Part shown: one piece after another, positions 34,141 through 41,716 of the stretch
Numbering within the stretch: position 1 is the first letter of the stretch
Layout: every line of letters begins with the position of its first letter
Assembly (NCBI GenBank): GCA_022795855.1
Contig: JAAWHL010000005.1
Coordinates: forward strand, 1-56,467
Length of the DNA stretch: 56,467 nucleotides
Direction of reading: 5' to 3'
Source of the DNA: Lawsonibacter sp.
GTDB lineage: Bacteria; Bacillota; Clostridia; Oscillospirales; Oscillospiraceae
The notes under the pieces: generated by a model
Databases searched by the model: none
What the model was told of the DNA's origin: nothing
What the model saw: only the letters and a program-made list of their open reading frames with translations
Position numbers and translations under genes: made by a program

Positions 34141-35346
34141 TCAGCCCCGCAGCTCCAGCAGCTTCTGCTTCAGCTCGCCCTCAATGCGTCCCAGCTCCGC
34201 CTCGGCCTCCTTGCGCTTCTGGGCGCCCTCGGTCTGAATCTTCATCACCTCGTCCAGGGTAGAAATCAGCTGGCTGTTGGTATGCTGGAGGGTCTCGATG
34301 GACACCACGCTGCGCTCAGCCTCCCGGGCGGTCTCGACGGTGCCCATTTTCAGCATGTCCGCGTTCTTCTGAAGCAGCTGGTTGGTCATATTGGTGACGG
34401 CGGTCTGGGCCGCCGTGGCCTGACGGCTGTGCTCCAGCCCCAGGGAGAGCACCATCTGGCTCTTCCACAGGGGAATGGTATTCACCAGGGAGGACTGGAT
34501 TTTTTCCAGCATCAGCGTATCGTTGTTCTGGAGCAGACGGGTCTGAGGTCCCATCTGGATGGAAATCATCCGGGTCAGCTCCAGGTCGTGGAGCTTCTTC
34601 TCAAACCGGCTGCACAGGTTGGCAAAGTCGTTGTAGGCCTGGGCGTCCTCCTGGGCTCCGGAGGCCTGGGCCTTCTGCCGCAGCTGCTCCAGGTCGTTGG
34701 CCCGCAGGTACTCCAGGCGCTTTTTCCCCGCCAGGATGTACATGGTCAGCTCCTTATAGTATTTGGTGTTCAGATCGTACATCTGGTCCAGCATGGCGAT
34801 ATCCTTCATCAGAATCACCTGATGGTTCTCCAGCATCCCCACAATCTTGTCCACGTTGGCCTCCGCCTTGGTGTAGCTGGCCTTCATAGCCTCCAGCTCG
34901 TTGCGCTTTTTCTGGAAAAACCCGCCGATGCCCTTTTTCTCCGGCTGGCCGAAGGTCTTCAGCTCCACTACCAGGGAGGCCAGGGCCTCCCCCACCTCGC
35001 CCAGGTCCTTGGTCTTCACGCTGTTCAGGGCGTTCTCCGAGAAGGTGGCGATATTCTTCTGGGCGGCCGCGCCGTACTGCAGCACCACCGTGGAGTCGGT
35101 GATGTCAATCTTCTGGGCAAACTCGTTCACCATCTTCCGCTCCGCCTCGCTGAGCATGGACTCGTCCAGCTTTACCGCGTTGGCGTCCCGGTCCTTCTCG
35201 GTGGTCAGGGCCTGGTCCTGGGCGGCGGGAGCACCCAGGTCGGGCTCCAGGGTCAGGGCGGGGGCCGCAGGCGCGGCCGGCGCGGCGGCGGTCTGGGTCT
35301 CCGGCGTCAGGGTCAGCTGGGGGGTCATGTCAAGATTATCGCTCAT
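34141..35346 (-). CDS. telA: TelA-like toxic anion resistance protein
   Basis: The 401-residue protein belongs to the TelA/KlaA family, linked to resistance to tellurite and to cell-wall antibiotics and nisin in Firmicutes. An Ala/Pro-rich N-terminus (residues 1-50) leads into long coiled-coil helices: VGEALASLVVELKTF, EKKGIGGFFQKKRNELEAMKASYTKAEANVDKIVGML, and the family's QTRLLQNNDTLMLEKIQSSLVNTIPLWKSQM. It has no membrane segment or catalytic site. It follows xpaC, the standard order of this pair. Its start codon lies inside the end of a possible 41-codon gene. Confidence 0.93.
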   Translation of the reverse strand: MSDNLDMTPQLTLTPETQTAAAPAAPAAPALTLEPDLGAPAAQDQALTTEKDRDANAVKLDESMLSEAERKMVNEFAQKIDITDSTVVLQYGAAAQKNIATFSENALNSVKTKDLGEVGEALASLVVELKTFGQPEKKGIGGFFQKKRNELEAMKASYTKAEANVDKIVGMLENHQVILMKDIAMLDQMYDLNTKYYKELTMYILAGKKRLEYLRANDLEQLRQKAQASGAQEDAQAYNDFANLCSRFEKKLHDLELTRMISIQMGPQTRLLQNNDTLMLEKIQSSLVNTIPLWKSQMVLSLGLEHSRQATAAQTAVTNMTNQLLQKNADMLKMGTVETAREAERSVVSIETLQHTNSQLISTLDEVMKIQTEGAQKRKEAEAELGRIEGELKQKLLELRG

Positions 35347-35461
35347 GGTTGTCTTCCTCCTGTTTTATCCTGTTATAAATCTTCCATCCGTTTACGGCGT
35401 TGAAAGCGCTCAGCGCAAAGGTGACAAGGGTCGGCCAGAAAGCCAAACCGGCCGGCTGCAT
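35336..35461 (-). CDS. Possible 41-residue membrane protein between xpaC and telA
   Basis: The frame from ATG 35461 reads MQPAGLAFWPTLVTF, continues with a hydrophobic stretch (ALSAFNAVNGW), and ends with a charged tail (KIYNRIKQEEDNHER). It has the profile of a one-helix membrane protein. Its stop overlaps the telA start by a few bases, and the telA ribosome site (ACAGGAGGAAGACA) lies inside it, suggesting translational coupling. It has no clear ribosome site of its own. A competing 65-codon frame in the same gap looks less protein-like. Evidence is shape and position only. Confidence 0.35.
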   Translation of the reverse strand: MQPAGLAFWPTLVTFALSAFNAVNGWKIYNRIKQEEDNHER

Positions 35462-35582
35462 AAGCCTGGGCGCCGCCGAGACGCCGAACCCCCGCGGCGA
35501 CAATGGTCCAGCAGGCGGCGGACCGGGCTTTTCGGACGGTCAGTTTTTCTATGGGGGCTCCTTTCTCCATCCGGCGGGGCCG

Positions 35583-36272
35583 TTACAGCTCCAGCGTAAT
35601 CCCGTCGGTTCCGGCGCCTCCGCCGCCCAGTCCCTCCTGCTGGAGCATCTGCTCCATAACGGTGATGTCAGTGGAGATGTCCAGCGCCTCCTCGCCGTAC
35701 AGCGCGTCCAGCTGCCGGTCGAAGGCGGCGGAGATGGTGTCCATCATCCCCTCGATTTTCCCCTTGGTGGCGGTAATGTTCGCCCCGTCAATGCCGGCCG
35801 AGCCCATGCGGTCATAGGCGTTGAGCAGCTTCAGGGTGGTGGGCAGGTAATAGTTCATGAACTTGCGGATTTGGGGCAGCTTTTTGGGGTCCTCCGCCAC
35901 CAAATCCATAATTTTCCTGGTGACCGCCTCCAGATGGTCAATCTGGGCGGAAATCTTCGGATCCTCGATGGCGTCGTTCAGCCGGCGCATCTCGGAAACC
36001 GCCCGGTCCCGCTCCCTGCGCAGGGCGTCGGCCTCCGGGCTGCTTTTGGCCTCCTGCTTCTTCTCCTGCCGGGCGGGCTCCTTCTTCTCTTCGGGCAGCT
36101 CGTAGCTCCTGTCCGGAAAAACCGCCCGGCCCAGCACGTAGGCCCCCAGGGACAGCCCGGCGCACAGCAGATAGTCGCTGACGCGGTGCAGGGACAGGAA
36201 CAGCCCGAACACCAGCCAGACTGCTCCTACCAGATAGATGGGAATGACCGAACGCTTTACATGTTTTGCCAT
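35583..36272 (-). CDS. xpaC: XpaC family protein
   Basis: The 229-residue protein is of the family named for 5-bromo-4-chloroindolyl phosphate hydrolysis. Two N-terminal membrane segments (PIYLVGAVWLVFGLFLSL, then LLCAGLSLGAYVLG) precede a charged coiled-coil cytosolic domain (EEKKEPARQEKKQEAKSS, RRERDRAVSEMRRLNDAI). The family core is IDHLEAVTRKIMDLVAEDPKKLPQIRKFMNYYLPTTLKLLNAYDRM. True phosphatase activity is doubtful. XpaC and TelA are regularly paired and probably act together at the membrane. The operon promoter is at 36314-36342. Confidence 0.92.
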   Translation of the reverse strand: MAKHVKRSVIPIYLVGAVWLVFGLFLSLHRVSDYLLCAGLSLGAYVLGRAVFPDRSYELPEEKKEPARQEKKQEAKSSPEADALRRERDRAVSEMRRLNDAIEDPKISAQIDHLEAVTRKIMDLVAEDPKKLPQIRKFMNYYLPTTLKLLNAYDRMGSAGIDGANITATKGKIEGMMDTISAAFDRQLDALYGEEALDISTDITVMEQMLQQEGLGGGGAGTDGITLEL

Positions 36273-36313
36273 TGCTTTACTCCTCCGCCGGCTTGCCGTT
36301 TGATTCCAGCCTC

Positions 36314-36342
36314 ATTTTACCTCCCGGGCTGGAGCGTGTCAA
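36314..36342 (-). promoter_or_regulatory. xpaC-telA-TPM operon promoter
   Basis: Minus strand: perfect TTGACA, 17-base spacer, TAAAAT; about 40 bases upstream of xpaC. Confidence 0.75.
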
Positions 36343-36381
36343 GGGATTTCGGGCTCCGGCAGGAAAAGCCCGCTCAAGCCC

Positions 36382-36410
36382 TTGCATCTTGTCCCAAGAT
36401 TCTATATAAT
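36382..36410 (+). promoter_or_regulatory. Ribokinase operon promoter
   Basis: TTGCAT (36382-36387), 17-base spacer, perfect TATAAT (36405-36410). The leader is about 90 bases. Confidence 0.7.
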
Positions 36411-36504
36411 AGAGGGGAAAATTTTTCTTGCGTTTCCAATCGAAATTCCGCGCCGCATCCTTGGGAGGGACGCCGGCACGGCAGAGACAGGAGGAAGAGA
36501 CAAT

Positions 36505-37500
36505 ATGCTGAAAAAGCCCAAAATCCTGGTGGTCGGCAGCTTCATGATGGACCTGATTGCCTCCACCACCCGCGCGCCCAGCTCCGGCGAGACGGTCATC
36601 GGCCTGAAGTTCCAGACGGCCCCCGGCGGCAAGGGCGCCAATCAGGCCGTCCAGTGCGCCCGCCTGGGCGCCCATGTCACCATGGTGGGACAGGTGGGGG
36701 ACGACGCCTTCGGCAAAATCATGACCGACACCGCCGCCGCCGCGGGGGTGGACGTCTCCCACGTCTCCGTGGACCCGGACGAATCCTCCGGCGTGGGCCA
36801 CATCGTCCTGGAGGTCACCGAGCACGGGGCCCAGAACCGCATCACCGTCTGTCCCGGCGCCAACTTCACCCTGACGGTGGACGACGTGGCCTGGCTGAAG
36901 GACGAAATCGGCAGCTACGACCTGGTGATGATGCAGTTTGAGCTGCCCATGCCGGTGGTGGAGGCGGTGGCCCAGTGGGCCCATGACGCGGGGACCGTCG
37001 TTATGATTAACCCCGCCCCCGCCGCGCCCCTGTCCGACGCGCTGCTCTCCTGCGCCACCTACCTCTCCCCCAACGAGCACGAGGCGGCCATCCTGGCCGG
37101 CCGCTCCATCCGGGTGGACAACGGCATCAACTTTGAGGATGTGGAGGCGGTCTCCCAGGCCTTCCAGGCCCGGGGCGTGGAGAATCTGATTATCACCATG
37201 GGGGAGAACGGCTCCATCGTGGCCGGAAAGTCGGGCATCCATCACACCCACTGCGTCAAAATGCCCCATGTGGCCGACCCCACCGCCGCCGGCGACTCCT
37301 TCGTGGCCGCCTTCTGCACCGGTCTGACCGCCGGCCTGCCCCAGGGCGAGGCCCTGGCCTTTGCCAGCCATACCGCCGCCATCACCGTCTCCCGCATGGG
37401 GGCCATGCCCAGCCTGCCCACCGTGGAGGAGGTCCAAAACCTGCTGCGGGAGCGGGGCTACCGCGGCTTTGACCCGGCCGAGCTGGACGCACTGAAGTAA
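36505..37500 (+). CDS. rbsK: PfkB-type sugar kinase, ribokinase-like
   Basis: The 331-residue kinase has the N-terminal VVGSFMMDLI and the GGKGANQAVQCARLG signature (about residues 41-55). The C-terminal catalytic signature is DPTAAGDSFVAAF (about 258-270), with the base Asp in AAGD. These are closest to ribokinase, which phosphorylates ribose at O5. The next two genes (SIS isomerase and RbsD) support a pentose or related sugar pathway. The ATG has AGGAGGAAGAGACAAT. No transporter gene accompanies the operon. Confidence 0.9.
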   Translation: MLKKPKILVVGSFMMDLIASTTRAPSSGETVIGLKFQTAPGGKGANQAVQCARLGAHVTMVGQVGDDAFGKIMTDTAAAAGVDVSHVSVDPDESSGVGHIVLEVTEHGAQNRITVCPGANFTLTVDDVAWLKDEIGSYDLVMMQFELPMPVVEAVAQWAHDAGTVVMINPAPAAPLSDALLSCATYLSPNEHEAAILAGRSIRVDNGINFEDVEAVSQAFQARGVENLIITMGENGSIVAGKSGIHHTHCVKMPHVADPTAAGDSFVAAFCTGLTAGLPQGEALAFASHTAAITVSRMGAMPSLPTVEEVQNLLRERGYRGFDPAELDALK

Positions 37501-37525
37501 CTTATAACATACAGGAGTGATTTTT

Positions 37526-38140
37526 ATGCTGAAACCTGAGAGCAAACAGGCGGTGGAGGCCTTCTTCACCAGCGTGGACACCGAATTCAACGCCTTTCTG
37601 AAGGCCCGCTCCGCCCAGGAGTACGAGGCCGCCGCCCAGCTGATCCTGGATTCCCAGGCCAAGGGCGGCCGGATGCACATTACCGGCATAGGCAAGCCCG
37701 GCCACGTGTCGGCCTACATGGCCTCTCTCTTCTCCTCCACCGGCAACCCCTGCTATTTCCTCCACGGCACCGAGGCGGTTCACGGCTCCTGCGGACAGCT
37801 GGCCGCGGGGGATGTGGTCATCTGCATCTCCAACTCCGGCGAGACCGGCGAGCTGAAGGCCACCGTCCTGGCCATCAAGAATAACGGATGCAAGGTCATC
37901 GGCGTGTCCGGCAATCCGGACAGCTGGCTGGCCAAGGAGAGCGACGCCTTCCTGCTGGCCGGCGTCAAGGCCGAGGGCGGCCCCCTGAACCGGGCCCCCC
38001 GCAACTCCATTCTGGCCGAAATTCTTACCCTCCAGGCCCTGTCCGTAGCCCTCCAGGTGGAGCAGGACTGGGACCCCGTCAAGTATGTCCGCTGCCACCC
38101 CGGCGGAAAGCTGGGCCAGCTGCGGGAAAACGAAAAGTAA
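37526..38140 (+). CDS. SIS-domain sugar-phosphate isomerase (KdsD/GutQ-like)
   Basis: The 204-residue SIS-domain protein has TGIGKPGHVSAYMASLFSSTG (about residues 51-71), HGTEAVHGSCGQL with the catalytic His pair, and the sugar-phosphate loop ISNSGETGEL. These match arabinose-5-phosphate isomerases. The CBS pair that usually follows in KdsD is missing, so this is the short form. Between a ribokinase and RbsD it may interconvert a pentose phosphate; the exact sugar is inference. I chose ATG 37526 behind CAGGAGTGATTTTT over the upstream in-frame codon. Confidence 0.88.
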   Translation: MLKPESKQAVEAFFTSVDTEFNAFLKARSAQEYEAAAQLILDSQAKGGRMHITGIGKPGHVSAYMASLFSSTGNPCYFLHGTEAVHGSCGQLAAGDVVICISNSGETGELKATVLAIKNNGCKVIGVSGNPDSWLAKESDAFLLAGVKAEGGPLNRAPRNSILAEILTLQALSVALQVEQDWDPVKYVRCHPGGKLGQLRENEK

Positions 38141-38154
38141 AGGAGGCTGCCGCT

Positions 38155-38562
38155 ATGCTGAAGGGAAAGCTGATTCATCCGGATATTATGGCCGCCCTGG
38201 CCCTGTGCGGGCACGGGGACAAGGTGCTCATCGCCGACGGCAACTACCCCCTGGACTCCAAAAGCGGACAGGCCGAGACCGTCTACCTGGGCCTGACCCC
38301 CGGCCTGCCTTCCGTCACCGACGTGCTCGCCGCCATTCAGAGCGCTGTGGAAATTGAGAAGGCGGAGGTCATGGACCCCGCCGACGGCACCACGCCCGAA
38401 ATTTTCGGGGAGTTCCAGTCCATGCTGGGCGGCATGGAGCTGTCCAAGCTGGGCCGGTACGAGTTCTATGACGCCTGCTGCCAGGAGGGCGTCCGCCTGG
38501 CCATTTCTACCGGCGAAAAGCGCACCTTTGCCAATATCCTCATTACCGTCGGCGTGGCCTGA
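38155..38562 (+). CDS. RbsD/FucU family sugar mutarotase
   Basis: The 135-residue protein has the family's His/Asp site GHGDKVLIADGNYP (about residues 18-31), an early HPDIMAALA, and a C-terminal region ending FANILITVGVA. RbsD and FucU interconvert sugar anomers, supplying the ring form used by the kinase. AAAGGAGGCTGCCGCT precedes the ATG. Third and last gene of the operon; spacing to the SIS gene is 14 bases. Confidence 0.9.
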   Translation: MLKGKLIHPDIMAALALCGHGDKVLIADGNYPLDSKSGQAETVYLGLTPGLPSVTDVLAAIQSAVEIEKAEVMDPADGTTPEIFGEFQSMLGGMELSKLGRYEFYDACCQEGVRLAISTGEKRTFANILITVGVA

Positions 38563-38564
38563 AG

Positions 38565-38690
38565 CGTTTGACGGCCGCCGCCTCCTTTTCCGCCTCGGCC
38601 CGGGCCGCCTGCCGCTTTTCGCCCATCCGCTCATTGATCTTGTCAAAGGACACCGCCACACCGCCGTGAGCTGGCTGGGTATGTCCGCGA
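38565..38690 (-). pseudogene. Possible C-terminal gene remnant
   Basis: The minus strand reads a protein-like stretch (VSFDKINERMGEKRQ, then RAEAEKEAAAVKRFR) with strong coiled-coil character and no start codon or ribosome site. It begins right after the RbsD gene in convergent orientation. It may be the 3' end of a lost gene. I cannot name the family. Confidence 0.35.
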
Positions 38691-38757
38691 GGGCTTATAA
38701 AGAATAGCAGGCAAAATTATGTTAAGATTGAAATGAGAGGAAAACCATTGTATATGA

Positions 38758-38786
38758 TTGACAGATACAGCTGTCATAGATAATTT
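38758..38786 (+). promoter_or_regulatory. Candidate cas operon promoter/operator
   Basis: TTGACA (38758-38763) overlaps the inverted repeat TGACAG-ATACAG-CTGTCA (38759-38776). An AT-rich GATAATTTT follows but the -10 spacing is 15-17 bases depending on the box chosen. The palindrome across the -35 box is operator-like. Confidence 0.45.
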
Positions 38787-38829
38787 TCTGTGCCAAAACA
38801 AAATTGGGGGAAACAAACGGGGGAGATAC

Positions 38830-40977
38830 ATGGGAATACCATATTTTGCCCACAATGCTCACGACGGCAGAAAACAGTCCGTTCTGGAACACCTCAATGG
38901 GACGGCAGAGCGATGCGCCCGCTTTTCTTCCGCCTTTGGGGCAGAAGAACAGGGGCGGCTGGCTGGGCTGGCCCACGATATCGGAAAGTACTCTGGCGCC
39001 TTTCAGAAGCGGCTGAGCGGTGCTGACATCCATGTCGATCATTCCACCGCAGGGGCGTGGGAGTGCCTAAAGCTGGGCCAGCTGTCCGCAGCCTTTGCTG
39101 TGGCAGGGCACCACAGCGGCCTTCCAGACGGCGGCAGCGAGACGGACAACGCCGATCAGGGCACTTTTTCCGGCCGCATGAACCGGGCCAGGGCCGGAAA
39201 GCTGGAGCCTTATGACGCCTGGAAACAGGAGATTTGCCTCCCCTCTGCTTCCTTTCCAAAGGGGATTGCCAGCTTTTCCGAGGGGATGTTCTTCACCCGT
39301 ATGATTTACTCCAGCCTTGTGGATGCCGACTTTCTGGACACCGAAGCCTTTATGGCCGGGGAACTCAGGGAGCGCGGCGGCAGCATCTCCATGGAGGCAC
39401 TGGAGCGGAAGCTTCAGGTACATATCAGCGGCTGGTTCCCGCCCCAAAATGCACTCAATGAGCGGCGCTGCGCTCTGCTGGAGCGCTGCATTGAGCAGGG
39501 GGCGGCGCAGGCGCCTGGGCTGTTTACCCTTACAATCCCCACGGGCGGGGGCAAAACAGCAGCATCGCTGGCCTTTGCCCTGCGCCATGCCAAGACGTAC
39601 GGACTGCGGCGGGTAGTCTACGTGGTCCCGTATGTCTCTATTATCGAGCAGAATGCCCAAGTTTTCCGGGATATTCTGGGAGAGGAAAACATATTGGAGC
39701 ACCACGCGGGGGCACTGTACGATCTGACCGAAAACCCTGACCCAAAGGCGGTTCGGATGGCCCTGGCGTCGGAGAATTGGGATGTTCCGGTGGTGGTGAC
39801 CACGGCAGTTCAGTTTTTTGAGTCGCTGTTTGCCGCTCGCTCATCCAAATGCCGAAAGCTGCACAACCTGGCAGGAAGCGTTGTCATTTTTGACGAGGCA
39901 CAGATGCTGCCCGTATCCTGTCTGCGTCCTTGTGTCTTTGCTATCGCGCAATTAGTCAAGCACTACCGGGCCTCTGCCGTACTGTGTACCGCTACACAGC
40001 CCTCCCTGGGAGCGCTTTTTAAGGAGTTTTTGCCTGAGATGCCCCCTGTGGAGCTGTGTCCCGCAGACATTTGCAGGGATGCTGTGTTCCAGCGGGTCAC
40101 ATTCCGGAAGGAGGGCATTTTAAGCTCCGCGGCTTTGGCCGGGCGGCTCAATGCCATACCCCAGGCCTTGTGCGTGGTCAACCGGCGTAAAACCGCCCAG
40201 GAGCTCTACCGGTTGCTGCACCGGGAGGGGGCGTTTCACCTGTCTACCCTCATGTGCCCCACCCATCGGAAAGCGGTTTTGGAGGAGATACGCCGGCGGC
40301 TGGATGATGGCCTCCCCTGCCGGGTGGTATCTACCTCCCTCATTGAGGCCGGGGTGGATGTGGACTTCCCGGCAGTGTTCCGGGAAGAAGCCGGCCTGGA
40401 TTCCATCCTTCAGGCGGCGGGCCGTTGCAATCGGGAAGGCAGGCGCGCCCCAGAGGACAGCATCGTCACTGTCTTTCAGGGGGAGGGGAAGCCTAACCCG
40501 CTCTTCCGGCAGAATATCGACGCGGCGCGGCAGGTATTGTCGCGCCGCATCCGCCTGGACAGCCCGGAGGCCATTACCAGCTATTTTGAGGAGCTGTTGG
40601 ATCTGAAAGGAATGGAGTCCCAGGATATACACGGTATCCTTTCCCTGATGGAAGGGACGAAAAATAAGCTCCCATTCAAGACAGTATCCGAAAAGTTTTG
40701 TCTCATTGAAAAGAACACGCAGACGATCTATATTCCCTGGAACGAAGGGGCTGAGCTGGTATCCCGTCTCCGCGCCGGTGAGCGCTCCCGGGACCTGTTC
40801 CGAAAGCTGGGGCAGTACGGGGTGAACGTCTACGAGGATCATTTTGAGGCGCTGGACCGGGCAGGTGCACTGGAAATCCCGGAAAAGGGGATTGCGCTTT
40901 TGGCTGATTTATCGCTCTATCGCAAGGATACCGGGCTGGCAATGGAGCCGGACAGCGGAAAAGCGATCATCATATAA
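38830..40977 (+). CDS. cas3: CRISPR-associated helicase/nuclease Cas3 (type I-C)
   Basis: Cas3 is recruited by Cascade to nick, unwind and degrade target DNA. The 715-residue protein has the HD nuclease domain first (HD at residues 49-50 in LAHDIGKYSG, plus HHSG further on). The SF2 helicase follows: Walker A PTGGGKT at about 237-243, a DEAQ box at about 355-358 in place of DEAD/DEAH, TATQPS, and ALQAAGRCNR-type motif VI (ILQAAGRCNREGR). The ATG follows GGGGGAGATAC. All key residues are present, so it should be active. It is the first gene of a complete type I-C operon. Confidence 0.96.
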   Translation: MGIPYFAHNAHDGRKQSVLEHLNGTAERCARFSSAFGAEEQGRLAGLAHDIGKYSGAFQKRLSGADIHVDHSTAGAWECLKLGQLSAAFAVAGHHSGLPDGGSETDNADQGTFSGRMNRARAGKLEPYDAWKQEICLPSASFPKGIASFSEGMFFTRMIYSSLVDADFLDTEAFMAGELRERGGSISMEALERKLQVHISGWFPPQNALNERRCALLERCIEQGAAQAPGLFTLTIPTGGGKTAASLAFALRHAKTYGLRRVVYVVPYVSIIEQNAQVFRDILGEENILEHHAGALYDLTENPDPKAVRMALASENWDVPVVVTTAVQFFESLFAARSSKCRKLHNLAGSVVIFDEAQMLPVSCLRPCVFAIAQLVKHYRASAVLCTATQPSLGALFKEFLPEMPPVELCPADICRDAVFQRVTFRKEGILSSAALAGRLNAIPQALCVVNRRKTAQELYRLLHREGAFHLSTLMCPTHRKAVLEEIRRRLDDGLPCRVVSTSLIEAGVDVDFPAVFREEAGLDSILQAAGRCNREGRRAPEDSIVTVFQGEGKPNPLFRQNIDAARQVLSRRIRLDSPEAITSYFEELLDLKGMESQDIHGILSLMEGTKNKLPFKTVSEKFCLIEKNTQTIYIPWNEGAELVSRLRAGERSRDLFRKLGQYGVNVYEDHFEALDRAGALEIPEKGIALLADLSLYRKDTGLAMEPDSGKAIII

Positions 40978-41053
40978 AGATAAGGGAAAACGTTTCTGCA
41001 TCGGACATTTATTGTGATAAAACAGGCTCGTATCAATGAAAGGAGTGAACGCC

Positions 41054-41716
41054 ATGCCGATTTCACTGGAGGTCTGGGGGGACTACGCCTGCTTCTCCCG
41101 CCCGGAAATGAAGGTGGAGCGAGTGAGCTACGATGTGATGACCCCATCGGCAGCCCGGGGGCTGCTGGAGGCGATCTACTGGCATCCCGGCCTGCGGTAC
41201 GTCATTGACCGCATCCACGTTTGCGCCCCCGTCCGCACCATGAACCTGCGGCGTAATGAGGTCAAGTCCACTATCAGCTTCCGCTCGGCCCGGACCGTCA
41301 TGGAGCAGGGAAAAGGCGAGCTGTACCTGGCTGCTCCCAACAGCATTCAACAGCGGGCCGCCCTGCTGCTGCGGGATGTGCATTATGTCATCCAGGCACA
41401 CTTTTGCATGACTGACCAGGCCACAGCCGGGGACAACCCCGGAAAGTTCCAGGACATCCTCAAACGCCGCATTTGCCGGGGACAGTTTTTTCATCAGCCC
41501 TGCTTCGGCTGCCGGGAGTTCCCGGCCCAGTTCAGGCTGTGTGAGACAATTCCCCCCTGCCCAGATGAGCTGCGCGGGGAGCGGGACTTGGGCTATATGC
41601 TCTGGGATATGGATTACTCCGACCCTGAGGATATCACTCCCCTGTTTTTCCGGGCCAAGCTGGTGGACGGAGTGCTCAGCGTCCCCACGCGGGACAGCGG
41701 GGAGGTGAGGGGTTGA
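41054..41716 (+). CDS. cas5c: Cas5c (Cas5d), crRNA-processing Cascade subunit
   Basis: In type I-C systems, which lack Cas6, Cas5c cuts pre-crRNA at the repeat hairpin and then stays on the 5' handle. The 220-residue protein has SLEVWGDYACFSRPEMKVERVSY near the start, MTPSAARGLLEAIYW, and FRSARTVMEQ. A C-terminal CFGCREFPAQF and DLGYMLWDMDY match the family. I chose ATG 41054, preceded by AAAGGAGTGAACGCC. The TGA overlaps the cas8c TTG. Confidence 0.94.
   Translation: MPISLEVWGDYACFSRPEMKVERVSYDVMTPSAARGLLEAIYWHPGLRYVIDRIHVCAPVRTMNLRRNEVKSTISFRSARTVMEQGKGELYLAAPNSIQQRAALLLRDVHYVIQAHFCMTDQATAGDNPGKFQDILKRRICRGQFFHQPCFGCREFPAQFRLCETIPPCPDELRGERDLGYMLWDMDYSDPEDITPLFFRAKLVDGVLSVPTRDSGEVRG

Noticed and set aside
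35373-35570. 65-codon frame between xpaC and telA
   Set aside because: Its sequence is Arg/Ala-rich without a membrane helix or ribosome site; the alternative 41-codon frame in the same gap is more protein-like.
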